Below are positions 14,597-21,722 of a stretch of DNA of 64,000 nt, in pieces. The stretch's first letter is position 1. Every line of letters starts with the position of its first letter. A model generated the notes under the pieces. That model was not told the origin of the DNA. It ran no database searches and saw nothing but the letters and a program-made list of their open reading frames with translations. Source of the DNA: Herbidospora daliensis (GTDB taxonomy: Bacteria > Actinomycetota > Actinomycetes > Streptosporangiales > Streptosporangiaceae); assembly GCF_001570585.1 (NCBI RefSeq), contig NZ_BBXF01000002.1, positions 744,001 through 808,000 on the forward strand. Direction: 5' to 3'. The position numbers and the translations under genes were made by a program.

Positions 14597-15052
14597 TCAT
14601 CTGTGGGTGATCTCGATGCGGTCGAGCAGGATGCCGGAGATCTCCGTGAGGGCCGCGATCTGTTCGGGTGTGAGCGAGTCCATGACGTAGCGCTTGACCG
14701 CCGCGTCGTAGTGCTTCCTGGCCTGGCAGGCCAGTTCGCGGCCCCGTTCGGTCAGCCGGACGGCCGAGCCCCGGCTGTCCTCCTCGCACGCCTCCCGGGT
14801 GATCAGGCCGCGCTGTTCCATCCGGCGGAGCTGGTGGGACAGGCGGCTCTTCTCCCACTCCAGGCCGCAGCGCAGGGCGAGTGAGCGCACGGTCTCGTCG
14901 GGGCGTTCGTTGACGGCGACCAGGACGTCGAAGTCGGCCTCGGACAGGCCGGTGGCGGCGGCGAGTTCGCGGCCGAGGACGCCGCTGAGCCGGACGCGCA
15001 TGCGCTGGTAGCTGTTCCAGGCGGCGGCCTGGGGGTCGGTGAGAGCGGCCAT
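14597..15052 (-). CDS. MarR-family transcriptional repressor
   Basis: A 151-residue winged-helix regulator. Visible parts are GLSEADFDVLVAVNERPDETVRSLALRCGLEWEKSRLSHQLRRMEQRGLI (helix-turn-helix) and EDSRGSAVRLTERGREL (wing). MarR dimers usually bind small phenolic or oxidised ligands and repress a divergent gene. Here the neighbour is a luciferase-like/FAD oxidase fusion 70 bases away, and the gap holds two near-identical palindromes (see operator entry). The start MAALTDP was preferred; upstream residues would cross the operators. The call is firm; the ligand is unknown. Confidence 0.9.
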   Translation of the reverse strand: MAALTDPQAAAWNSYQRMRVRLSGVLGRELAAATGLSEADFDVLVAVNERPDETVRSLALRCGLEWEKSRLSHQLRRMEQRGLITREACEEDSRGSAVRLTERGRELACQARKHYDAAVKRYVMDSLTPEQIAALTEISGILLDRIEITHR

Positions 15053-15063
15053 GAGACCCAGAT

Positions 15064-15109
15064 TAGTTGATGCGTCAACCTTGTCGTATATTGGTTGACG
15101 TATCAACCT
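15064..15109. promoter_or_regulatory. Twin MarR-type operators in the divergent promoter
   Basis: TTGATGCGTCAA (15067-15078) and TTGACGTATCAA (15095-15106) are two near-palindromic sites 28 bases apart centre to centre, and are nearly the same word in opposite orientation (GGTTGACGCATCAACTAA on minus, GGTTGACGTATCAACCTAA on plus). TATATT sits between them. Each can overlap the -35 region of one divergent promoter, so the MarR protein probably represses both genes. Confidence 0.75.
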
Positions 15110-15122
15110 AAGGGAGTCCCCC

Positions 15123-17189
15123 ATGAACTACGGCCACGCGTTGCGGTTCGGTGCCCTCACCGGCCGCCCTGAGCTGGTCGAACAGCTCGGTTACGACCTG
15201 GCGATGGTCCCTGAGTGGACCCGGTTGTCCTGGCTGGCCGGCCGGACCGACCGGGTCGGCCTGGTCGGCCGGGTCGACCTCGCCGAATGGAACGCCGCCG
15301 TGCTCGGGCGGTCGGCCGCCGGGCTCGATCTGCTGTCGGGCGGGCGGGTCTCGCTCACGCTCGGCACCTCCGGCGACGTCGCGGCGCTGGCCGAGGCCAT
15401 CGACGTGATCCGCGCGGTCTGGGACACCTCGGCGCCCCGGGTCAGTTATGACGGCGTGCACCACCGGCTCGCCGGGGCGGAGCCGGGGCCCGCGCCGGCG
15501 CACGCCGTGCCCCTCTGGGTGACCGGCGACGATCCGGCCGTGCTGGAGCTGGCCGGACGCCAGGCCGACGGGTGGGTGTTCGCCTACGACCCCGAGCGGC
15601 CCGAATGCCCGCGTACCGGCAACAAGCTGGTCGACGAGGCCGCCGTGGCGGCCGGACGGGACCCGCGCGAGATCCGGCGCATCCTCGTCGTCACGGGCGA
15701 CGTGCCGTCGAGCGTGCTCGGCGACGGGTTCGGCACGATCGTGCTGCGGAGCGACGACGAGGCCGTGCTGACGCGGTTCGCCCGCGAGACGATCCCGGCC
15801 CTGCGCGCCGCCGCCCCCGACGGGCTCTCCGACCGGCCCGTCAGGCGGGCCGCCGCGCTGGCGAAAAGGCGTGCGGGCATCGACTACGACGGGGTGCCCG
15901 AATCGCTGGCCGCCACGGCCGTCGAACCGGGCGACGCCGCCTACGGGCGGGTCAGGTCGAACTACCTGCGCGGCGGCTCTCCCGGGGTGCTGCTGTTCCC
16001 GCGCGACGCCGCCGAGGTCGCCGACGCGTTGGCCTTCGCCCGCCGCCACCCCGCGCTGCCGCTGGGCGTGCGCAGCGGCGGCCACGGCGTCAGCGGCCGG
16101 TCGACCAACGACGGCGGGATCGTCGTCGACCTGCGTCACCTCAACTCGATCGAGGTGCTCGATCACGCCGAGCGCCGGGTCAGGATCGGTCCGGGCGCAC
16201 GCTGGAAGGAGGTCGCCGCCGCCCTGCGCCCTCACGGGTGGGCGATCGGGTCGGGCGACTACGGCGGCGTCGGGGTCGGCGGGCTGGCCACCGCGGGCGG
16301 CATCGGGTTCCTGTCGCGCAAGCACGGGCTCACCATCGACCGCCTGCGGGCCGTCGAGATCGTGCTGGCCGACGGCTCGCTGGTCAGGGCCGACGAGCAC
16401 GAGAACGCCGATCTGTTCTGGGCGGTACGCGGCGCCGGCGCCAATTTCGGGATCGTCACCTCCTTCGAGTTCGAGGCCGACGAGGTCACCGACGTCGGCT
16501 GGGCCCAGCTCGTCATGGACGCCGCCGACCCGGCCGGCTTCCTGCGGCGCTTCGGCGAGGTGGCGTCCACGGCCCCGCGCGACACCACGGCCTTCCTGAT
16601 CATGGGGCCGCCCCGGCGCGGGCAGCCCGCCGTGGCGCAGATCATGGCCATGGTCGACTCCGGCGACCCCGAGGTCATCGTCGAGCAGCTCCAGCCGTTC
16701 GCCGGCATCTCCGGCCTCTACCAGCAGCAGGTCGTCGTGGCGGCGTACGCCGACGTCATGGACAACGCCCACGACGGCGACCACCACGGGCAGGGGGAGC
16801 CGGTGGCGCGGTCGGCGTTCGTCCGGGAGATCACCCCGGCGTTCGCGGCGGCGGCGGCGAAGATGCTGGCCAGCGGGGTCGTGTACTTCTTCCAGATCCG
16901 CACCGTCGGCGGCGCGGTCGCCGACGTCCCGGCCGAAGCCACGGCCTACGCCCACCGCGACGCCGGTTTCCAGGTCACCGCGATGGGGATCGACGACACG
17001 CGGATGGACGTGTTGTGGGAGGCGAGCCGCGAGCACTTCGACGGCCTCTACCTCAGCTTCGAGACCGGCCTCGGCAAGGTCGCCGACGCGTTCCCGCCGC
17101 AGACCCTCGACCGGCTGCGGGCCCTGAAGCGCCGCCACGACCCGGCCAACGTCTTCCGCGACAACTTCAACATCAGGGATGAGAAATGA
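15123..17189 (+). CDS. Fusion of luciferase-like domain and FAD-linked (BBE-type) oxidase
   Basis: A 688-residue protein of two unrelated flavoenzyme modules. Residues 1-255 follow the luciferase-like (FMN or F420) monooxygenase pattern: LVEQLGYDLAMVPEW, AAGLDLLSGGRVSLTLGTSGD and ELAGRQADGWVFAYD, but this half is shorter than stand-alone enzymes. Residues 280-688 are an FAD-linked oxidase: RSGGHGVSGRSTNDGG with H321 as the probable covalent FAD attachment site, GVGGLATAGGIGFLSRKHGL lacking the second attachment Cys, and the closing VFRDNFNI substrate/BBE motif. The short linker (about 235-280) shows no frameshift. It is repressed presumably by MarR and overlaps the next gene by ATGA. Confidence 0.85.
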   Translation: MNYGHALRFGALTGRPELVEQLGYDLAMVPEWTRLSWLAGRTDRVGLVGRVDLAEWNAAVLGRSAAGLDLLSGGRVSLTLGTSGDVAALAEAIDVIRAVWDTSAPRVSYDGVHHRLAGAEPGPAPAHAVPLWVTGDDPAVLELAGRQADGWVFAYDPERPECPRTGNKLVDEAAVAAGRDPREIRRILVVTGDVPSSVLGDGFGTIVLRSDDEAVLTRFARETIPALRAAAPDGLSDRPVRRAAALAKRRAGIDYDGVPESLAATAVEPGDAAYGRVRSNYLRGGSPGVLLFPRDAAEVADALAFARRHPALPLGVRSGGHGVSGRSTNDGGIVVDLRHLNSIEVLDHAERRVRIGPGARWKEVAAALRPHGWAIGSGDYGGVGVGGLATAGGIGFLSRKHGLTIDRLRAVEIVLADGSLVRADEHENADLFWAVRGAGANFGIVTSFEFEADEVTDVGWAQLVMDAADPAGFLRRFGEVASTAPRDTTAFLIMGPPRRGQPAVAQIMAMVDSGDPEVIVEQLQPFAGISGLYQQQVVVAAYADVMDNAHDGDHHGQGEPVARSAFVREITPAFAAAAAKMLASGVVYFFQIRTVGGAVADVPAEATAYAHRDAGFQVTAMGIDDTRMDVLWEASREHFDGLYLSFETGLGKVADAFPPQTLDRLRALKRRHDPANVFRDNFNIRDEK

Positions 17190-18073
17190 GCGACTACGGG
17201 CACGACCTGCTGTTCGGCACCTTCGTCAGCCCGGCGATCCAGCCGGTCAGGCACGCCGTCGACCACGCCAAGGCGGCCGAACGGGCCGGGCTCGACCTGG
17301 TCACCTTCCAGGACCATCCCTACCAGCCGCGGTTCCACGACACCTGGACGCTGATGTCGTACATCGCGGCCCAGACCGAGCGGATCAGGCTGAGCGGCAA
17401 CGTGACCAACCTGCCGCTGCGCCAGCCCGCCGTGCTGGCGCGCAGCGTGGCCAGCCTCGACCAGCTGAGCGGCGGGCGGATCGAGCTCGGCATCGGCGCG
17501 GGCGGGTTCTGGGACGCCATCGAGGCGATGGGCGGGCGGCGGCTCACCCCCGGCCAGAGCATCGAGGCGCTGGAGGAGGGCATCGGCATCATCCGCCAGA
17601 TCTGGGCCGCCGACGAGCGCGGCGGGGTCAGGTCCGACGGGCCCTACTACCCGGTGAAGGGCGCGAAGCGCGGCCCCGCCCCGGCTCACGACGTGGGGAT
17701 CTGGGTGGGGGCGTACAAGCCGAAGATGCTGGCCCTGACGGGGCGGGCCGGCGACGGGTGGCTCCCGTCGCTGCCCTACCTGCCGGGCGGCCCCGCCGAC
17801 CTGGCCGAGATGAACCGGCACATCGACGAGGCCGCCCTCGCGGCCGGACGCGAGCCGCGCGCGATCAGGCGGCTGCTCAACATCTCCGGCGAGTTCACCG
17901 CCGCGAACCGGGGTTTCCTGCAGGGGCCGCCTGAGCAGTGGGTGGCGGAGATCGCCGGGCTGACGACCGACTACGGCGTCAGCGGCTTCCTGCTGATGTC
18001 CGACGACCTGGCCAAGACGGAACTGTTCGCGGCCGAGGTCGCCCCGGCGGTCCGCGAACTGGTCCGCCCCTGA
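17186..18073 (+). CDS. Luciferase-like flavin-dependent oxidoreductase
   Basis: A 295-residue TIM-barrel enzyme of the LLM class. Motifs: HAKAAERAGLDLVTFQDHPYQPRFHDTWTLMSYIA, RIRLSGNVTNLPLRQPAVLARSVASLDQLSGGRIELGIGAG and LTGRAGDGWLPSLPYL. Such enzymes use FMNH2 or reduced F420 as hydride donor; the cofactor cannot be fixed from motifs alone. It overlaps the fusion gene by ATGA (17186-17189), so the two are made together and may pass flavin or product between them. The N-terminus MSDYGHDLLFGTF resembles MNYGHALRFGAL of the fusion, hinting that the fusion's first half arose from a copy of this gene. Confidence 0.9.
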   Translation: MSDYGHDLLFGTFVSPAIQPVRHAVDHAKAAERAGLDLVTFQDHPYQPRFHDTWTLMSYIAAQTERIRLSGNVTNLPLRQPAVLARSVASLDQLSGGRIELGIGAGGFWDAIEAMGGRRLTPGQSIEALEEGIGIIRQIWAADERGGVRSDGPYYPVKGAKRGPAPAHDVGIWVGAYKPKMLALTGRAGDGWLPSLPYLPGGPADLAEMNRHIDEAALAAGREPRAIRRLLNISGEFTAANRGFLQGPPEQWVAEIAGLTTDYGVSGFLLMSDDLAKTELFAAEVAPAVRELVRP

Positions 18074-18082
18074 GGTCCCCGC

Positions 18083-18107
18083 GGACCGGTCCGACCGGAC
18101 CCGGTCC
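18083..18107. terminator. Hairpin between convergent genes
   Basis: GGACCGG (18083-18089) pairs with CCGGTCC (18101-18107), and the loop itself contains TCCG/CGGA. It lies in the 45-base gap between the luciferase-like gene and the convergent GH115 gene. No T-run, so the assignment is moderate. Confidence 0.5.
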
Positions 18108-18118
18108 GGGGGCGGTGC

Positions 18119-21109
18119 TCAGAAGTGGCGGCTCGGCGGCGGGCCGAGGTAGCTGGTCAGCAGCCCGCCGGTGTCCACGACGATCTTCTGGACGACCACC
18201 GTCGGGTCGACCATCCAGAACTTCAGCGTGTGCGACCCGGCGCCGGTGATCGTGTGGGTGGTGACGGTCCGGTTGACGTTGTCGGAGGTGTTGCGCTCCC
18301 ACTGCTTGTTCATCCGGGTGTCGTCGGCGCCCGTGGCCGCGATGACGTCGACGACCTGGGGCGTCGCGTCGTCGACGGAGACGGCGTACTTCAGGCCCTC
18401 GGTCGGCAGCACGTTGTTGCGCGGCGACAGGTAGGCCCAGACCTTGACCGGTCCGGTCGTGAACAGGTGCAGGTCGTACTCCAGCCGGGGGCTGTTCCCG
18501 CCGGGGGTCTGGCGGGGCGCGGTGACCGGCCACGGGGTGAGGCCGTCACCGGTGCGGCCGATGCCGGGGATCCTCTTCCACTGCCCGACCGTCTTCGACG
18601 GGCGGGCGGCGTCGAGGGAGACGTACCCGCCGGCCTCGACGAAGCCCTTCACCGGGCCCGACGGGTTCTTCACCACGGCCCGCACCACCGAGGCCGCGCC
18701 GTCGGGGCCGGTCACGGTGATCGGCACCTCGGTCGTGCCGCGCGGGGCGCGCGACCAGTCGACCTTCAGCGTGCTGCGGACCTGCTTGTCGAGCCGGCCG
18801 CGCGACGGTTCGGCGCGCAACCACGGCACCGACGGCCTGATCTGGTAGTCGAACGGCACGGTGCCCTTGTTGTAGACCTCGATGTGCTGGTCGGGCCCGC
18901 TCTGGTAGGGGCTGAACTCCGGCAGCGCCGCGGGCTCCACGCCCATCTCGGCGACGGCCGGGACGGTGATGCGCCGCAGCGCCGGATAGAGGGCGTCGGG
19001 CAGCGCGACGTTGTTCAGCTCGGGCTGCTGCCAGGGGGCGTTGGGGCCGTAGCGGGCGACGTCGCCGTAGCCGATCTTGGGCTGGAGTTGCCAGTTGTGC
19101 CACTTCCCGCCCGCGAGGCCGGTGTTGTAGTGGTCGTTCATGGCCTGGTCGTCGGCGAAGCGGGCCTCGGCGAGGTCGGCCAGGTCGTTGGTGGCGGCCC
19201 GGCCCTGGTCGGCGTAGCGGAGGTTGGTGAACTGGGCCAGCCGGAGCGCGTAGAGGTTGGCGGTCGCCTTCACCTGGTAGAGGACCAGCTGGAAGTAGGC
19301 GTCCTGGGCGTTCTGCGGCAGCCTTCTCGCGATCTTCTCGGCGCGGGCCGACACCTCCGCCCACTCGGCCGTCACCCGTTCGGCCTCCCGGTAGTTGGTC
19401 AGGCTGTAGGGGCTCGCCTGGTCGTCGTAGACCACGGCCGTCGAGTCGGTCGACAGGTCCTTCGACGAGTCGACGCTGATCAGCCGGTTGAGCAGTTCGG
19501 GCTTGCGGCGCGACTGCAGGGCCGCGTAGTCGTGCAGCACCTCGGCGATCTCGCGCGACTGGCCGGCGCCGAAGTTCTGGGCGGCGTAGCCGCGCTCCCA
19601 GTCGGTGACCTTCTCCAGCGGGATCGGCTTCCAGGCGTAGTCGAGGAAGAACTGCGTCGGCAGCTCCTCGTTCTTGAAGTCGCCGACGTTCACCACCCAG
19701 AGCCGGTCGACCCCGTAGGTGTACGACAGGTTGAGCTGCTCCCAGATGTTCGGCAGCTGGTTGGTGTCGACCCACTTGTAGTTGCGGCCGCCGCCCACGT
19801 AGTCGAAGTGGTAGTAGAGGCCGTAACCGCCGGCCCGGGGCGGCGCGCTCCGGTCGGGCAGCTTGCGCATGTTGCCCCAGTTGTCGTCGGTGAAGACGAC
19901 CGTCACGTCGTCGGGCACCCGCATGCCGCGGTCCCAGTAGCGCTGGACCTCCTTGTAGAGCGTCCACACCTGCGGCGCGCCGGTCATGCCCTCGCTCGCC
20001 AGGATCTCGCGCTGGGTGTTCACGATGTCGGTCATCAGGTCGATGCCGTCGCCGTCGGGCAGGCTGACGTCGCCGTTGCCGCGCATGCCGAGGGTGACCA
20101 CACCTTCGAAGTCCTCGGTCTTCATGCGCTCGATCCCGTCGCGCCAGTACTCCGTGATGGCGTTCCGATTGCGGCGGAAGCTCCAGTCGCCGTTGCCGCC
20201 GTAGGGGTCGCTGGTGCCCGCGACGGCGTGCCGGTTCCACTCCTCGATGCCGCGCATCATCGGCGCCTCGTGCGAGGTGCCCATCACGATCCCGTACGCC
20301 TTCGCCGTCGCGTGGTTGGCCGGATCGTCCTCGGCGAACGCGCGTCCCCAGACGGCGGGCCACAGGTAGTTGGCCTTCAGCCGGAGCATGGTCTCGAAGA
20401 CCTTCGCGTAGAGGTGCCGGTTGAACCCGCCCGGGTGGCCGGGGGCCAGGCCGGGTCCGAAGAACTCCGGTCCCCACGTGCCGAGCGCCGGGTTCTCGTC
20501 GTTGATGAAGATGCCCCGGTACTTGACCGCCGGGGTGCCCTGGGTGTGCCGGCCCGGTTCGACGTACAGGGCGTTCTTCTTCTGTACGGGCACGTCGTCC
20601 CACCAGTACCAGGGCGAGACCCCGATCTCCTTGGAGACGTCGTAGACCCCGAAGATGGTGCCGCGCTGGTCGCTGCCCACGATGACGAACGCGCTGCGCA
20701 CGCCCGGCAGCGGATCGGGCACGACCTGCTCGATCGTGGTCTCCCACTTTCCTCTGATGCCCGACACGTCGAGCTTGCCGCGTGCGACGAGCTGGTCGAT
20801 CAGCGGGCTGCGCCCGAGCGTGCCGACGATGACGACCTCGCCCCGGGTGGGCGCGGCGGTGGAGACGGCCGGTTTGACGCCGGCGACCTTCTCGACGTCG
20901 GTCTGGAGGTCGCCGACGGCCCGGGTCACGCCCGGGAAGTCGGCCTGGCTGACGTGGATCGGCGCGGCCTTGCCGCCCGCGACCAGCGGGAACCGTCCGT
21001 GACCCGGGCCGGTCTTGATGTAGGACGTGGATGAGACGTCGTGGGCCTGCGCGGGCGCCACCAGTGTGGTGAACACGAGGGTGGCGGCGAGCAGCGTCCG
21101 TAAGAGCAT
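18119..21109 (-). CDS. Secreted GH115 xylan alpha-1,2-glucuronidase
   Basis: A 996-residue exported enzyme; signal peptide MLLRTLLAATLVFTTLVAPAQA. The N-terminal part (25-180) includes EVVIVGTLGRSPLIDQL and SAFVIVGSDQRGTIFGVYDVSKEIGVSPWYWWDDVPV; the catalytic barrel (about 190-520) has FINDENPALGTWGPEFFGP, LRLKANYLWPAVWGRAF, GIVMGTSHEAPMMR and VTLGMRGNGDVSLPDGDGI; a C-terminal beta domain follows (about 800-990). GH115 enzymes remove 4-O-methyl-glucuronic acid from xylan, and the length fits. AAGGAG precedes the ATG. Two GAAA-N-TTTC palindromes lie directly upstream. With the GH11 xylanase at 62294 it would depolymerise glucuronoxylan outside the cell. Confidence 0.92.
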   Translation of the reverse strand: MLLRTLLAATLVFTTLVAPAQAHDVSSTSYIKTGPGHGRFPLVAGGKAAPIHVSQADFPGVTRAVGDLQTDVEKVAGVKPAVSTAAPTRGEVVIVGTLGRSPLIDQLVARGKLDVSGIRGKWETTIEQVVPDPLPGVRSAFVIVGSDQRGTIFGVYDVSKEIGVSPWYWWDDVPVQKKNALYVEPGRHTQGTPAVKYRGIFINDENPALGTWGPEFFGPGLAPGHPGGFNRHLYAKVFETMLRLKANYLWPAVWGRAFAEDDPANHATAKAYGIVMGTSHEAPMMRGIEEWNRHAVAGTSDPYGGNGDWSFRRNRNAITEYWRDGIERMKTEDFEGVVTLGMRGNGDVSLPDGDGIDLMTDIVNTQREILASEGMTGAPQVWTLYKEVQRYWDRGMRVPDDVTVVFTDDNWGNMRKLPDRSAPPRAGGYGLYYHFDYVGGGRNYKWVDTNQLPNIWEQLNLSYTYGVDRLWVVNVGDFKNEELPTQFFLDYAWKPIPLEKVTDWERGYAAQNFGAGQSREIAEVLHDYAALQSRRKPELLNRLISVDSSKDLSTDSTAVVYDDQASPYSLTNYREAERVTAEWAEVSARAEKIARRLPQNAQDAYFQLVLYQVKATANLYALRLAQFTNLRYADQGRAATNDLADLAEARFADDQAMNDHYNTGLAGGKWHNWQLQPKIGYGDVARYGPNAPWQQPELNNVALPDALYPALRRITVPAVAEMGVEPAALPEFSPYQSGPDQHIEVYNKGTVPFDYQIRPSVPWLRAEPSRGRLDKQVRSTLKVDWSRAPRGTTEVPITVTGPDGAASVVRAVVKNPSGPVKGFVEAGGYVSLDAARPSKTVGQWKRIPGIGRTGDGLTPWPVTAPRQTPGGNSPRLEYDLHLFTTGPVKVWAYLSPRNNVLPTEGLKYAVSVDDATPQVVDVIAATGADDTRMNKQWERNTSDNVNRTVTTHTITGAGSHTLKFWMVDPTVVVQKIVVDTGGLLTSYLGPPPSRHF

Positions 21110-21123
21110 CCGAGTGGCTCCTT

Positions 21124-21176
21124 CGAAATTTTCGCCATGGGCTAGAAACTTTCTAACAGCGGCCTGACATCGTCAA
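21124..21176 (-). promoter_or_regulatory. GH115 promoter with two GAAA-N-TTTC operator palindromes
   Basis: CGAAA-T-TTTCG occupies 21124-21134 and TAGAAA-C-TTTCTA occupies 21143-21155, both perfect around one central base and 20 bases (two helical turns) apart. On the minus strand TTGACG (21176-21171) followed after 15 bases by TAGAAA (21155-21150) is a possible -35/-10 pair, so the distal box would cover the -10. GAAA/TTTC repeats of this type are known upstream of streptomycete xylanase genes; a LacI-type repressor would be the expected binder. Confidence 0.65.
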
Positions 21177-21293
21177 CCACCGACAGCAAGGGCCGAGGTC
21201 AGGAATGTACGGTTCACCCCGGGCCGCTGGCCGCCCGTTCCCCCGCCGCAGTGGCGCTCGCCGCGAGCGGGGGGCGCTTGCTCCCATGGAGAG

Positions 21294-21722
21294 ATGAAAC
21301 GCGTCATCGCCCTGCTCAGCACACTGGCCTTATGCCTGGTGGTCGTCCCGCACGCCGAGGCGGCCGCGACGGCCAAGTGCACGCTCACCATCAGCCCGAA
21401 GGACACCGAGCACGACACCGTGATCACCGTCCAGTGCACCCCGCGCGCCACGGGCGACCGCATCGACTACGTCACCGTCAAGGGCGCCGACTGGCCCGAC
21501 GGCGACGACACCCAGAAGGTCTGCCAGGCCCACTCGAACCTGTGGACCCGCGTGATCGACTCGCAGCTCCTCAACGAGGATCTGGCGGGCGACGAGATCT
21601 ACGTCGAGGCCCGCATGCGCACCCCCGACTACAAGCTCTACTACGTGAAGACCAACGAGGTCTCCGGCCGGTGGGGCGTCAACGTCTACGTCGGCGAGCC
21701 CGACTGCGGCCACCTGCCCTGA
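21294..21722 (+). CDS. Small secreted protein, unknown function
   Basis: A 142-residue exported protein; signal peptide MKRVIALLSTLALCLVVVPHAEAAA. The mature part (about 117 residues) is acidic and has four Cys (KCTLTISP, VQCTPRAT, KVCQAHS, PDCGHLP) suited to two disulphides. Beta-strand-like stretches alternate (DTVITVQC, RIDYVTVKGADW, EIYVEARMR). I do not recognise the family. It ends within the 3' end of convergent kdpD, overlapping by 37 bases, an unusually long tail-to-tail overlap. It faces away from GH115 across a 184-base gap. Confidence 0.7.
   Translation: MKRVIALLSTLALCLVVVPHAEAAATAKCTLTISPKDTEHDTVITVQCTPRATGDRIDYVTVKGADWPDGDDTQKVCQAHSNLWTRVIDSQLLNEDLAGDEIYVEARMRTPDYKLYYVKTNEVSGRWGVNVYVGEPDCGHLP

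Noticed and set aside
18125-21034. Long plus-strand frame opposite the GH115 gene
   Set aside because: Same antisense artefact; GH115 motifs lie throughout the minus strand.
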